A stretch of 64,000 bases of DNA, taken from contig NZ_QJVD01000002.1 of the NCBI RefSeq assembly GCF_003219815.1, positions 81,574 to 145,573 of the forward strand, read 5' to 3'. Shown piece by piece: positions 26,128-35,644 of this stretch. Position numbers and translations under genes: made by a program. The DNA comes from Arthrobacter livingstonensis (lineage in GTDB: Bacteria > Actinomycetota > Actinomycetes > Actinomycetales > Micrococcaceae). The notes under the pieces were generated by a model. That model saw nothing but the letters and a program-made list of their open reading frames with translations. It was not told the DNA's origin and ran no database searches. Every line of letters starts with the position of its first letter. The first letter of the stretch is position 1.

Positions 26128-26197
26128 CAAGCGCGTATAAAAACAGTCAGTGGCAGACGCGGATGCAGCGCGTCGTCCACGCCACCGCGCTGCCCAC

Positions 26198-26247
26198 GCA
26201 ACAAGGAGAAGACCGGCCCTGACGGTGACCGGTCCTCTCCTTGTTGC
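26198..26247. terminator. Strong bidirectional terminator
   Basis: GCAACAAGGAGA...GACCGG on the left pairs with CCGGTCCTCTCCTTGTTGC on the right, giving a stem of about 19 bp with one bulge. It sits between the convergent exporter permease and HtrA genes, so it can end both transcripts. Confidence 0.85.
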
Positions 26248-26307
26248 TGCGGTGTTGGTGGTTGATTGCCGACCCAACGAACCGGCAGGCCCAACCCCTC
26301 GCCGCGC

Positions 26308-28200
26308 CTAGCTGGCCGTCATGGTGTCCAGCGTGACGTCCTTTTGCATGGTCTTGCCGCTGCGGGTGAACGTCACCTTCACGGTGGCCCCGGCGGCTTG
26401 TTCACGAACCGCCGCGGTCAGGGACGAGGCGTCACTGATGGTGCGGTCGCCCAGCTGGGTGATGACGTCGCCCTTCTGCAGGCCCGCCTTCGCGGCGGCG
26501 CTGCCCGAGGTCACCTGTGCCACCGTGGCCCCGGCGGAGAACTGGCTGTTCTGGCCCAGGGCGGAGGTGCCGCTGACGGAGACGCCCAGCTGGCCGTGCG
26601 TGGCCTTGCCGTTGGCGATGATCTCATTGGCAATGCGCTTGGCGTTGTCGACGGGGATGGAGAAGCCCACACCGATGTTGCCGCTTTGGCTGGTGGAACT
26701 GGACGAACTGCCGGCCGAGGCGATGGCCACGTTGACGCCGACAATCTGGCCCTGCGTGTTGACCAGCGCGCCGCCGGAGTTGCCTGGGTTGATGGCCGCG
26801 TCGGTCTGGATCACGTTCAAGTTCACGCTTCCGGTGGCCGTGGTGGGGCTTTGTCCGCCCCCGGGAGGGGAGAACTGGAAGCCGTTGCCGCCGGAACTGT
26901 TCGGGTCCTGGGAGGAGTCGCTGGGCGTGGACGGGACGGCGGAGGATGCCACCTGGATGGTCCGGTTCAGCGTGGAGACGATGCCGTCGGTGACGGTGCC
27001 GTTCAGGCCGAGCGGGGATCCGATGGCGATGACGGTGTCGCCGACATTGATCTTGTTCGAGTCCCCCAACGTTGCGGGGACCAGGTTCGGCGCGTCAATC
27101 TTCACGATGGCGAGGTCGGACATCGGGTCGGTGCCCACCACCTTGCCGGCGTAAACTTTGCCGTCGCTGGTCTGCACCTGGATGGTGGCATGCGCCGCAG
27201 CCCCGTCCAGGGTCACCACGTGGGTGTTGGTCAGGATGTGCCCGGCCGTGTCCAAGATGATGCCGGAACCGGTGCCGCCGGAGTTTCCGCTGGTGGCGGA
27301 GATGGTCACCACGGACGGCATGGCCTTGGCCGCTGCCGCAGACACCGCGTTGACGGAGTTGGTGTTGTTGACCACCAGGGGTGCGGCCTGCTGGTTCGAG
27401 GACGCCACGACACCGGAGTTCTGCCCGCCAACCAGGAAAGACGTCCCCGCGGCAGCGCCGCCGCCAATGAGGGCCGCAGCAATGACGCTGGCGGCGAACA
27501 GGCCCATGCCCACCTTTTTGCGGGGCTTGGACTGGGTTTTCACGGCAGGGGACAGTGTGTGGGGATAGGCGTTCGACGCCGGGTACCCGGCTCCTGCGTG
27601 GGTGCCCATGCCCGGGTGCTGTTCCGTCTGGTCATGTTCCTGGCCGAAGCCTTGCTGGCCATGCTGCTGGCCATGCTGCTGGTCAGGCTGCGGGGAGTGC
27701 CGGCCATAGGTGGAAGTAGCGGGCGGTTCTTCCGCCGCTGCCTGTGCAGCCGGCGCTGCGTTGGGGGCCTGCGGGTAGTTCGGGCTGCCGTAGCCGTAGG
27801 GGCGGGCCGGTTCCTGGTGGGGCGCGGCCGCCGGCGGCTGAGGAGTTGCGTTTGGTGCCGCGTTCGGTGCCGTGTTTTGCTCTCCGGACTGCGGGGCCTG
27901 CCACTGCTGGCCGGCGTCGGGCTGGGCCTGTTGCGGCTGGTGGATCGGCATGGTGGGGTTGCTGTGTCCCTGGTAGCCGGGTGCTGCGGGCGGGGCAATG
28001 CGCTCAGTGGAGTTGCGCCCGGCCGTGTCCGGTGCGTTCTCAGTCGCAGGGGACACCGATGCCTGTTGCCCGGTTGCCGATGCATCCTGCGCCTGCGGTG
28101 CCGGTGCGTTGAACAAAGGCCTCGTGGGAGACTCCTCCCGGGGTGTTTCCGCCGGGACGTCTTCGTTGCGGCTGGTTTCCCCGCCAGTGTTCTCGCTCAT
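26308..28200 (-). CDS. Membrane-anchored HtrA/DegP-type serine protease with PDZ domain
   Basis: This 630-residue envelope quality-control protease has a cytoplasmic, disordered Pro/Gln/Ala-rich region at residues 1-225, a basic stop (KPRKKVG) and one membrane helix at about 231-256. The trypsin-like domain carries the triad H327 (LTNTHVVT), D362 (MSDLAIVKID) and S475 (NPGNSGGALV). A serine/glycine-rich insertion (about 420-458) interrupts the barrel. A PDZ domain occupies about 540-620 (KAGLQKGDVITQLGDRTI). Start and length agree with actinobacterial HtrA proteins. It is divergent from the TPM gene across 293 bases with no gene. Confidence 0.93.
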   Translation of the reverse strand: MSENTGGETSRNEDVPAETPREESPTRPLFNAPAPQAQDASATGQQASVSPATENAPDTAGRNSTERIAPPAAPGYQGHSNPTMPIHQPQQAQPDAGQQWQAPQSGEQNTAPNAAPNATPQPPAAAPHQEPARPYGYGSPNYPQAPNAAPAAQAAAEEPPATSTYGRHSPQPDQQHGQQHGQQGFGQEHDQTEQHPGMGTHAGAGYPASNAYPHTLSPAVKTQSKPRKKVGMGLFAASVIAAALIGGGAAAGTSFLVGGQNSGVVASSNQQAAPLVVNNTNSVNAVSAAAAKAMPSVVTISATSGNSGGTGSGIILDTAGHILTNTHVVTLDGAAAHATIQVQTSDGKVYAGKVVGTDPMSDLAIVKIDAPNLVPATLGDSNKINVGDTVIAIGSPLGLNGTVTDGIVSTLNRTIQVASSAVPSTPSDSSQDPNSSGGNGFQFSPPGGGQSPTTATGSVNLNVIQTDAAINPGNSGGALVNTQGQIVGVNVAIASAGSSSSSTSQSGNIGVGFSIPVDNAKRIANEIIANGKATHGQLGVSVSGTSALGQNSQFSAGATVAQVTSGSAAAKAGLQKGDVITQLGDRTISDASSLTAAVREQAAGATVKVTFTRSGKTMQKDVTLDTMTAS

Positions 28201-28493
28201 GAGCTTTTCCCTTCATAGAACAAATCTTGTGATGAACCTTCGCTTGATATCCATCATGGCCCGCAGGGCTGATGCATTTACGAACGTTCACTGGAAGGTA
28301 GCTGTGAAGAACTCCCAACTTCCATTATGTCCCGGCCCGCCGGTCCGGTCACTGTTGGAGGTCACTGTCGGCGTGATCCCCGGGCAGGGCCTGCAACGGC
28401 CGGAAACATGGACGCTGTGGAAAATTCCACCCTAGAATCAAGGAGGAAGCACAAATGAGGTTCCTGCCGGTCCGGTGCACATAAAGGTGAGCG

Positions 28494-30575
28494 ATGTTCT
28501 CAAGGTTTAAGCCGTTGTCCCAACTCCTCGCTGTGCTGGGATTCGCCGCCTTCATGGTTTTTCCGGCGGGGATGGCACAGGCGGGAGTGGCACAGGGCGG
28601 AGTGGCACAGGGCGGAGTGGCACAGGCGGGGCCAGTCCGGGTCGAGCCGCCAGTGACCATACCGGCCGGCAGCTACATTGTGGACAACGCCAATGTGCTT
28701 GGCGGCCGGAAGGCCGACGTGCAGGCTGCCATCACCAAACTGCAGCAACAACACGGCATGACGTTGTTTGTGGTCTACGTCGATTCCTTTGACGGCACTG
28801 ACCCCGTCACCTGGGCCAAGGATGTGGCAAACCAAAAGCAGTTTGGCCAAAACGACGCCATCCTGGCGGTGGCCGTCACAGCCAGGAAGTATGCACTGCT
28901 TGCCGACACGTCGGTGGTCAGCCAAGCCAAGAACGACAATGTCCAAAAAAATGCCGTCATCCCCGCACTGGCCAAAAAGGACTGGGCACAAGCCGCCATC
29001 GACACTGCCGCCGCCCTGGGCGACGCGGCCGGGGGCGGCGCGGGCAACGTGCCCAACCCCACGGGAGGGTTCGTGGCGCTGGGAGTGGGCGGCGTCGTCG
29101 TGCTTGGCGGCGCAGGAACGGCACTTGCCATCCGCAGCCGGCGCAGGAAGGCGGCAGCCGACGCTGTTGCCAAGGGGTACGGGCCGGACGGCCAGCCGGT
29201 GGATGTCAATGCCGGAAAGACGGTGGAGGAACTGCGCAGCCGGGCCGGTTCACTGCTGATTGCCGCTGACGACGCCATCAAGAACAGCGAACACGACATC
29301 GGCTTTGCGCAGGCGTCGTACGGCGACGAGGCCGTGAAGCCGTACCAGTCCGCATTGGCGAGTGCCAAGGCGCATCTGAGTGAGTCCTTCAAGCTCCAGC
29401 AGCAGCTCGATGATGAAATCCCGGACACCCTTGACGAGCAGCGCCAATGGCTGGGCGAGATCATCAAGCGCAGCGAGGATGCCAATGCCGCCCTGGATGC
29501 GGAGAAGAAGTCATTCGACGAACTGCGTGAACTCGAGCGCACTGCCCCGCAGGTGCTGGCCGCGGTCCGCACGGAGGCCACGGGTGCCGCAAGCAAGGTG
29601 ACGTCCGCCGAACAAGCCCTGTCCGTGCTGGCCGGCAAGTACGCCGACTCGGCCCTGGCCACGGTCCGCGACAACGTGCGCGAAGCCGGGACGCGGCTTG
29701 AGTTTGTCCAGACCGCGGCCGCCGACGCCGACGCGAAGCTGGCCGCCGGCGACACGGCAGGGGCTGCCATGTCCGTCAAGGCCGCCGAGGAAAGCCTGTT
29801 GCAGTGCAACGTCCTGCTCGAGGCCATTGGAAAGACGGAGCAGGCCATCAACGACGCCGCCACGACGCTGGGCACGGCGCTGCCGGAAGCCCTGACGGAC
29901 CTGGAGCGGGCCAAGTCAATGGTGGCTTCCCCGGAATTTGCCACTTTCGCACCCACTGTCGCCGGGGCCGAATCCGTCTTGCAGGATGCCAAGGCGAAAG
30001 GCTCGGCCGGCAAGCCTGATCCCGTGGCCCTGCTGGGCGCGGTGCAGGGCGCACACAACCAGCTCGACGAACTGCTCACGGGCATCCGCGACCAGCAGCA
30101 GCAGGCGCTGCGGGCACAGTCGGCCCTGCAGCAAACCATCGCTGGCGCGCAGGCACAGATTTCCGCTGCACAGGACTTTGTCGCGGCCCGCCGGGGCGGC
30201 GTCGGCACCGAGGCCCGCACGCGCCTTTCCGAGGCCCAGCGCAACCTCGACTACGCCATGACCATTGCCGACTCGGATCCGACCAACGCACTGGCCTACG
30301 CGCAACAGGCGCAGCAGCTGGCACAGCAGGCCATCCACTACGCGCAGCAGGACGTGGACCGTTTCACCGGCGGAGGCGGTTACGGCGGAGGACGCGGGAG
30401 CATGGGCGGCGGGATGGGCGGAGCCATTTTGGGTGGCATCATCGGCGGGCTGCTCTCCGGCGGCGGTGGCGGCGGCTTCGGCGGCGGAGGATTTGGCGGC
30501 GGAGGGTTTGGCGGCGGTGGTGGTGGCTTCGGCGGCGGTGGCGGCGGTCTTGGCGGCGGAGGCGGTAACTTCTAA
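28494..30575 (+). CDS. TPM-domain envelope protein with coiled coils and glycine-rich tail
   Basis: This 693-residue protein begins with a signal peptide (LLAVLGFAAFMVFPAGMAQA). Three GVAQG repeats follow, encoded by 15-base DNA repeats at about 28583-28628. The TPM domain spans about 55-180 (YIVDNANVLGGRKADVQAAI, FGQNDAILAVAVTARKYALL). One membrane helix is at about 193-212, then an alpha-helical region of about 400 residues rich in Ala, Gln and Glu. The C-terminal 70 residues are Gly/Phe-rich (GGGGFGGGG repeats). TPM proteins occur with PspA-type genes; here pspA follows 149 bases downstream. Role: probably envelope stress or photosystem-unrelated membrane maintenance. Catalytic function is unproven. 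Confidence 0.85.
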   Translation: MFSRFKPLSQLLAVLGFAAFMVFPAGMAQAGVAQGGVAQGGVAQAGPVRVEPPVTIPAGSYIVDNANVLGGRKADVQAAITKLQQQHGMTLFVVYVDSFDGTDPVTWAKDVANQKQFGQNDAILAVAVTARKYALLADTSVVSQAKNDNVQKNAVIPALAKKDWAQAAIDTAAALGDAAGGGAGNVPNPTGGFVALGVGGVVVLGGAGTALAIRSRRRKAAADAVAKGYGPDGQPVDVNAGKTVEELRSRAGSLLIAADDAIKNSEHDIGFAQASYGDEAVKPYQSALASAKAHLSESFKLQQQLDDEIPDTLDEQRQWLGEIIKRSEDANAALDAEKKSFDELRELERTAPQVLAAVRTEATGAASKVTSAEQALSVLAGKYADSALATVRDNVREAGTRLEFVQTAAADADAKLAAGDTAGAAMSVKAAEESLLQCNVLLEAIGKTEQAINDAATTLGTALPEALTDLERAKSMVASPEFATFAPTVAGAESVLQDAKAKGSAGKPDPVALLGAVQGAHNQLDELLTGIRDQQQQALRAQSALQQTIAGAQAQISAAQDFVAARRGGVGTEARTRLSEAQRNLDYAMTIADSDPTNALAYAQQAQQLAQQAIHYAQQDVDRFTGGGGYGGGRGSMGGGMGGAILGGIIGGLLSGGGGGGFGGGGFGGGGFGGGGGGFGGGGGGLGGGGGNF

Positions 30576-30724
30576 TGTCCCAGGTTCGCAAGTCCCATTC
30601 CCACGGGCCGTGCGCTGGGCGCGGCTGTCACCTAGACTCAAAATGAAGATTCCCACAGTTCCACGGACCAGGCACCAACAGACAAGCACGGATGATGTTC
30701 AACAGTAAAAATAAGGGGAAAAGA

Positions 30725-31504
30725 ATGGCAAAGCAGTCAATTTTCGGCCGGATTGCACAGTTGGCAAAGGCCAATATCAACTCGCTGCTGGACCAGGCCG
30801 AGGATCCGGAGAAGATGCTCGACCAGATGGTGCGCGACTACAAGGCGAACATCACCGAAGCTGAAGGCGCGGTGGCCCAAACCATCGGCAACCTGCGCAT
30901 GCTCGAGGACGACTACAACGAGGACGTCAAGGCTTCCCAGGAATGGGGCTCGAAGGCCCTCGCCGCCAGCCGCAAGGCGGACGAATACCGCGCGGCAGGG
31001 AACCCCACCGACGCCCAGAAGTTCGACAACCTCGCCAAGGTTGCCCTGCAGCGCCAAATCTCCTCGGAAAACGAGGCCAAGGCATCGGCTCCCAACATTG
31101 CCGCCCAGACGGACGTGGTGGAAAAGCTCAAGACCGGCCTGCAGCAGATGCACGGCAAGCTGGGCGAGCTGGCCAGCAAGCGCAATGAACTCATTGCCCG
31201 TTCCAAGACTGCCGAGGCCCAGACCCAGGTGCACGATGCCCTGAAGAGCATCGACATCATGGACCCCACCAGCGAGGTCAGCCGCTTCGAAGAGAAGATC
31301 CGCCGCGAAGAGGCCAAGGTGCGTGGCCAAAACGAGCTCGCCGCCTCCAGCCTGGACGCCCAGTTCAACAGCCTGGAGGACCTGGGTGAGCAGACCGAGG
31401 TGGACGCCCGGCTGGCCGCCCTGAAGTCCGGAGGCACCCCCGCGCAGCCTGCCATCTCACCGGCGGCTGACGCCGTCGACGAGGCCGACTTCGACAAGCT
31501 GTAA
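30725..31504 (+). CDS. pspA: PspA/IM30 family membrane-stress protein
   Basis: This 259-residue, almost entirely helical protein of the PspA/Vipp1 family binds and stabilises damaged inner membranes. It has the family opening FGRIAQLAKANINSLLDQAE and DPEKMLDQMVRDYKANI, followed by long coiled-coil segments with heptad-like Ala, Leu and Glu positions, and the short C-terminal tail DAVDEADFDKL. ATG 30725 has GGGG(A)4GA before it; an upstream in-frame ATG is not supported by a ribosome site. Its neighbour upstream is the TPM protein, a common actinobacterial pairing. Confidence 0.92.
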   Translation: MAKQSIFGRIAQLAKANINSLLDQAEDPEKMLDQMVRDYKANITEAEGAVAQTIGNLRMLEDDYNEDVKASQEWGSKALAASRKADEYRAAGNPTDAQKFDNLAKVALQRQISSENEAKASAPNIAAQTDVVEKLKTGLQQMHGKLGELASKRNELIARSKTAEAQTQVHDALKSIDIMDPTSEVSRFEEKIRREEAKVRGQNELAASSLDAQFNSLEDLGEQTEVDARLAALKSGGTPAQPAISPAADAVDEADFDKL

Positions 31505-31528
31505 CACTGCCAGGGCAGCGACGGCAGG

Positions 31529-31631
31529 GGTTGCGGATTTGGCATTTTTTGTAGTCGGCGTAAAGGAGACGCTAAGGCCGCCCGCGGCCGAAGTGTCGGA
31601 TAGCCGCCGGAAAAATGTCAAATCCGCAACC
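31529..31631. repeat. Dispersed repeat family C copy 1, flanked by 21-base inverted arms
   Basis: Arms GGTTGCGGATTTGGCATTTT(T) at 31529-31549 and 31611-31631 match except one base. Between them lies the family C core (31551-31606), with a GGCCGCCCGCGGCC palindrome. The core recurs inverted at 35701-35756 and direct at 39491-39547. It lies between the convergent pspA and aldo/keto reductase genes, where it could act as a terminator. The arms are not present at the other copies. Confidence 0.8.
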
Positions 31632-31651
31632 TAGCCGTTCAAGTCCACATT

Positions 31652-32509
31652 CTACATCTGCGTAAACGCCGCCACCGCGGGGTCCGTTCCGATGCGTTGG
31701 CCGGATTCCAGCGCCGAAACGGCGGCCAGCTCTTCGGGGCTGAGTGTGATGGCGGCGGCGGCTAGATTTTCCCGGATCCGCTCCGGCGTGACCGACTTGG
31801 GAATCACAATGTTCCCCACCCCCAGGTGCCAGGCGAGCACAATTTGGGCCGGCGTTGCACCGTGTTTGGCCGCCAGTTCAGTCACGACGCCGCTGTCCAG
31901 GTCCCGGCCCTGGCCCAACGGACTGTAGGCTTCCACCGCGATGCCGTGGCTGCGGCTCTTCTGCGCCAAGGCCGGCTGGTGGAACGTTGGGTGCGACTCG
32001 ATCTGGTTGACGGCGGGCACCACCGTAGAGTTGGCCAGCAGCTCATCCAGGTGTTCCGGCAGGAAGTTTGACACGCCAATGGCGCGGATCAGGCCCTGCG
32101 CGTACAGCGATTCAAGTTCCTTCCATGCCTGCGTGTAGAGCCCCTGCGACGGCACGGGCCAGTGAATCAGGTACAGGTCGATCCAGTCCACGCCGAGTGC
32201 CTGGCGGCTGGCCTCAAACGCGGCGCGGGGGCTGTCCTGCTCGCCGTTGCGCAGCTTGGTGGTCACAAAGATCTCTTCGCGCGGAATGCCGGAGCCGGCA
32301 ATGGCTGCACCAACGCCGGCCTCGTTGCGGTACGCCGCGGCCGTGTCGATGTGGCGGTAGCCGGCGGCCAGCGCATCCCCCACCACCACCCGGGTTTCTT
32401 CCGGCGGGATCTGAAAAACGCCAAATCCAAGTTGCGGAATGTCCACGCCGTTGTTCAGCGTCAGCACCGGTACCGCCGCTGCGGCTTCACTGCGGGTTGA
32501 TTCAGTCAT
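31652..32509 (-). CDS. Aldo/keto reductase (AKR, 2,5-diketogluconate reductase-like)
   Basis: This 285-residue NADPH-dependent TIM-barrel reductase acts on aldehydes or ketones. The signature DALAAGYRHIDTAAAYRNEAGV carries the catalytic Asp and Tyr, VTTKLRNGEQ carries Lys, and DLYLIHWP carries His. The GVSNF and IPKSVTPERIRENL coenzyme motifs are present. It is divergent from a HTH/MmyB regulator over 164 bases that contain a CCGCC-AAAAA-GGCGG hairpin, so that regulator probably controls it. The physiological substrate is unknown. Confidence 0.92.
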   Translation of the reverse strand: MTESTRSEAAAAVPVLTLNNGVDIPQLGFGVFQIPPEETRVVVGDALAAGYRHIDTAAAYRNEAGVGAAIAGSGIPREEIFVTTKLRNGEQDSPRAAFEASRQALGVDWIDLYLIHWPVPSQGLYTQAWKELESLYAQGLIRAIGVSNFLPEHLDELLANSTVVPAVNQIESHPTFHQPALAQKSRSHGIAVEAYSPLGQGRDLDSGVVTELAAKHGATPAQIVLAWHLGVGNIVIPKSVTPERIRENLAAAAITLSPEELAAVSALESGQRIGTDPAVAAFTQM

Positions 32510-32673
32510 GACCTACTCTTTTCCTTTCACGCTGTCCGCCAAAAAGGCGGTTTCACCCAGCCTAGGCCCATGCGCCGGCTGAGGCATCCCGCGCAACAGG
32601 TGCGGCATATCCTAGGTTTCACAGACCTACCCACACGCTGGATTGAATCGTTGCACAGGGGCAGAATGGGGAC

Positions 32674-33549
32674 ATGGGTCAAAGTGTTGAATTCGGTAAG
32701 TTCCTTTCTGCCATGCGTGCCCGGCTCCAGCCGGATCCGGGCACCACCTACAGCACCCGTCGAGTGCCCGGGCTGCGTCGGGAGGAGGTGGCCCGGCTCG
32801 CTGACGTCTCCACCGACTACTACACCCGGCTGGAACAGGGCCGGAACATTCATCCGTCCCGCTCCGTGCTCTTTTCAGTGGCGCGGGCCCTGCAACTGAA
32901 CGACGCCGAATCCGCGCACATGTTCGACCTCCTGGACAACTGCGGCGGGCAGGCCACCGACCCTCCGGCCGCCCAACGCGTGCGCGCGTCGATGCGGCAG
33001 CTGCTCGAAGGCGTGGGTGACGTGCCCGCCGTCGTGCTGGGCCGGCGGACAGACGTGCTGGCCGCCAACCGCATGGCGCGTCTGTTGTTTGTCGATTTCC
33101 CCGCGATGCCCCGCGAACAGCGCAACTACACCCGCTGGATCATGCTGGATCCGGCAGCGCGGGTGCTCTTCCGCGACTGGCATGGCGCGGCGGCCGACTC
33201 GGTGGCGCAGCTGCGGGCGGACGTGGGGCGGCATCCCGGCGACCCGGCAACCACCGCACTCGTGGGCGAACTGGCGGTCAACAGCGAGGACTTCCGCCAG
33301 TGGTGGGCACGGCACCAGGTGGCCCGGAAGTCGTCCGGGACGTTGAAGCTCCACCACGGGCTGGTGGGCGAGTTGGAGCTCGACTTTGAGCATCTGCTCC
33401 TGCCCGACGACCCCGATCAAAGCCTGCGGATCTACACAGCCAAGAATGGCTCGCCCTCCCTCGATTCACTCAAGCTGCTCTCGACGTGGTCGCAGGTTCC
33501 CACAACAGGCCTTGCCCACGTTTCCAACTCATCCGAAGGAAGCAATTGA
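32674..33549 (+). CDS. XRE-type regulator with MmyB ligand-binding domain
   Basis: This 291-residue regulator has an N-terminal helix-turn-helix: RRVPGLRREEVARLADVSTD, with the classic DYYTRLEQGRNIHPSRSVL segment. The C-terminal MmyB domain (about 105-275) includes RTDVLAANRMARLLF, RNYTRWIMLDPAARVLFRDW and LRADVGRHPGDPA; in MmyB this pocket binds a fatty acid. Adjacent aldo/keto reductases, one divergent and one 2 bases downstream, are the likely targets, as is common for this family. The MGQSVEFG start follows GGGGAC. Confidence 0.9.
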   Translation: MGQSVEFGKFLSAMRARLQPDPGTTYSTRRVPGLRREEVARLADVSTDYYTRLEQGRNIHPSRSVLFSVARALQLNDAESAHMFDLLDNCGGQATDPPAAQRVRASMRQLLEGVGDVPAVVLGRRTDVLAANRMARLLFVDFPAMPREQRNYTRWIMLDPAARVLFRDWHGAAADSVAQLRADVGRHPGDPATTALVGELAVNSEDFRQWWARHQVARKSSGTLKLHHGLVGELELDFEHLLLPDDPDQSLRIYTAKNGSPSLDSLKLLSTWSQVPTTGLAHVSNSSEGSN

Positions 33550-33551
33550 CA

Positions 33552-34523
33552 ATGAAGTACACACATTTGGGCCGCAGCGGCCTGTCCGTCTCCAAGCTCT
33601 GCCTGGGCACCATGAACTTTGGGCCCCACACGGAGGAAGCCGACGCCCACCTGATCATGGACCAGGCGCATGAGGCAGGGCTGAACTTCTTTGACACCGC
33701 CAATGTCTACGGCGGCACGGAACACCGCGGCTGGACCGAGGAGATCGTCGGCCGCTGGATCAGCCAGGGCGGGGGCCGGCGCGAACGGACAGTGCTCGCC
33801 ACCAAGGTTTACGGGAACATGACGGACTGGCCCAACGATTCCAAGCTGTCCGCGCTGAACATCCGCAGGGCCCTGGATGCCAGCCTTAAGCGCCTGCAGA
33901 CCGACCACATCGACTTGTACCAGTTCCACCACGTGGACCGCGACACGCCGTGGGACGAGATCTGGCAGGCCGTTGACACCGCCATCACACAGGGCAAGAT
34001 CCTCTACGCCGGCAGCTCCAACTTCGCCGGCTGGCACATTGCCGCAGCGCAGGAGGCCGCCGCCCGCCGGCCCGTCACCGGCCTGGTCAGCGAACAGTCC
34101 ATCTACAACCTGATGCAACGCAGCGTGGAGCGCGAAACCATCCCGGCCGCACAACACTACGGCCTGGGCATCCTGCCGTGGTCGCCCCTGCACGGCGGCC
34201 TGCTGGGCGGTGTCCTGCAAAAGCAGAACGACGGCGTCCGACGCACCGAGGGCCGCGCCGCCTCGGCCCTTGAGGAACACCGCGACGCGATCGAGGCGTA
34301 TGAGGCGTTTGCGGCCGAGTTGGGCCACGCGCCCGGCGACGTCGCCTTGGCGTGGCTGCTGCACCAGCCGGCCGTGACGGCGCCGATCATCGGGCCACGC
34401 ACCTCCGAACAGCTGGCTGCCGGCCTGCGGGCGCTGGAGGTTTCGCTGGATGAGGCCGCGCTGGCCCGCCTGGATGAAATCTTCCCCGGCCCCAAGACTG
34501 CGCCCGAAGACTACGCCTGGTGA
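33552..34523 (+). CDS. Aldo/keto reductase (AKR5/AKR11-like, YghZ/L-glyceraldehyde reductase type)
   Basis: This 323-residue TIM-barrel oxidoreductase carries YTHLGRSGLSVSKLCLGTMN and FDTANVYGGTEHRGWTEEIV with the Asp and Tyr of the tetrad, ATKVYG with Lys and YQFHHVD with His, and the coenzyme motif IIGPRTSEQL. It starts 2 bases after the MmyB regulator stop, preceded by GAAGGAAGC, so it is the second gene of a small operon with the regulator. The next gene overlaps its stop (GTGA). It belongs to the broad class of AKRs without known substrate; it is distinct from the divergent reductase at 31.6 kb. Confidence 0.9.
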   Translation: MKYTHLGRSGLSVSKLCLGTMNFGPHTEEADAHLIMDQAHEAGLNFFDTANVYGGTEHRGWTEEIVGRWISQGGGRRERTVLATKVYGNMTDWPNDSKLSALNIRRALDASLKRLQTDHIDLYQFHHVDRDTPWDEIWQAVDTAITQGKILYAGSSNFAGWHIAAAQEAAARRPVTGLVSEQSIYNLMQRSVERETIPAAQHYGLGILPWSPLHGGLLGGVLQKQNDGVRRTEGRAASALEEHRDAIEAYEAFAAELGHAPGDVALAWLLHQPAVTAPIIGPRTSEQLAAGLRALEVSLDEAALARLDEIFPGPKTAPEDYAW

Positions 34524-35575
34524 GCGGCTTCAACGACGACCTGAAGCTTTTGCGCGGGTCCACGTCCGGCGCCGGATACCTCACCACCCCACTGGCCGGA
34601 CCCCGGGTGCTGTTCCTGGGCGGTTCGGGCATCATCAGTGCCGCGTCCGTTGCCCGGGCGGCGGCCCTGGGTTTTAATGTCACCGTACTCAACCGGGGAG
34701 TGAGTTCCGAGCGACCGGTGCCAGCCGGCGTCGAACAGCTGGTGGCGGATGTCCGCGACCCCGCCGCCGTCCGCAGGGTTTTGGGCAGCCGGACCTTTGA
34801 CGTGGTGGCCGACTTCGTGACGTTCACCGCGGAGCAGGCGCGCGCCGGCGTCGAACTGTTTTCCGGGAGGTGCGGGCAGTATGTTTTCATCAGTTCGGCG
34901 TCCGCCTACCAAAAGCCGCCCGCCCGGCTGCCGATCACCGAATCGACGCCGTTGCGCAACCCGTTCTGGCAGTATTCGAGGGACAAGATCGCGTGCGAGG
35001 ACGTGTTTGTTGACGCCTACCGGGAGGACGGTTTTCCCGTCACCGTGGTGCGGCCCTCGCATACCTACGACCCCACCCGGCTGCCGCTGCTCTTTGGCTG
35101 GACGGACGTGCACCGCATGCGTGCCGGGCTGCCGGTGGTGGTCCACGGGGACGGGACCTCGCTGTGGACGCTGACGCACACCTCAGACTTCGCCGTCGGC
35201 TTCGTGGGGCTCTTCGGCCTTGATGCGGCGGTGGGCGAGAGCTTCACCATCACCTCCGACGAGGCCCTGCCGTGGGACGCGGTGTACCGTGCCGTGGCTG
35301 CTGCGGCCGACGTTCCGGAGCCGCAGCTGGTCCATGTGGCCAGCGACACGATCGCTTCGCTGGCGCCGGAGCTGGGGGCGGGCCTGCTGGGCGACAAGTC
35401 CCATTCGGTGATTTTCGACAACTCCAAAATCAAGCGGTACGTGCCGGACTTTGGGGCGAGGATCCCCTACAGCACGGGCGCCCGGCAAATCATGGCCTGG
35501 CACATCGACCACCCGGAGGCGCGTGTGGTGAACCCGGAATACATGGCACTCTCGGACAAGCTCGCCGGCCTGTAA
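34520..35575 (+). CDS. NAD-dependent epimerase/reductase-like SDR
   Basis: This 351-residue extended SDR follows the aldo/keto reductase with a 4-base GTGA overlap. The Rossmann motif VLFLGGSGIISAASVARAAA is unusual in that the GG-X-G-X-I-G form has Ser for the last Gly. The catalytic region contains FISSASAYQKP and QYSRDKIACEDV (Tyr-X3-Lys form), then VVRPSHTYDPT. The preceding segment resembles plant/bacterial chloroplast-stem-loop-binding-like SDRs. An N-terminal 28-residue extension is present. Together with the two aldo/keto reductases and the MmyB regulator it suggests carbonyl-compound detoxification or sugar metabolism. Confidence 0.82.
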   Translation: MSGFNDDLKLLRGSTSGAGYLTTPLAGPRVLFLGGSGIISAASVARAAALGFNVTVLNRGVSSERPVPAGVEQLVADVRDPAAVRRVLGSRTFDVVADFVTFTAEQARAGVELFSGRCGQYVFISSASAYQKPPARLPITESTPLRNPFWQYSRDKIACEDVFVDAYREDGFPVTVVRPSHTYDPTRLPLLFGWTDVHRMRAGLPVVVHGDGTSLWTLTHTSDFAVGFVGLFGLDAAVGESFTITSDEALPWDAVYRAVAAAADVPEPQLVHVASDTIASLAPELGAGLLGDKSHSVIFDNSKIKRYVPDFGARIPYSTGARQIMAWHIDHPEARVVNPEYMALSDKLAGL

Positions 35576-35644
35576 CTGGTGATCGAGCCTGCCGAGATCC
35601 AGGCGGCGGGCACGGGTGGTGCGGAAGCGCAGGCGCCTTCTCGG

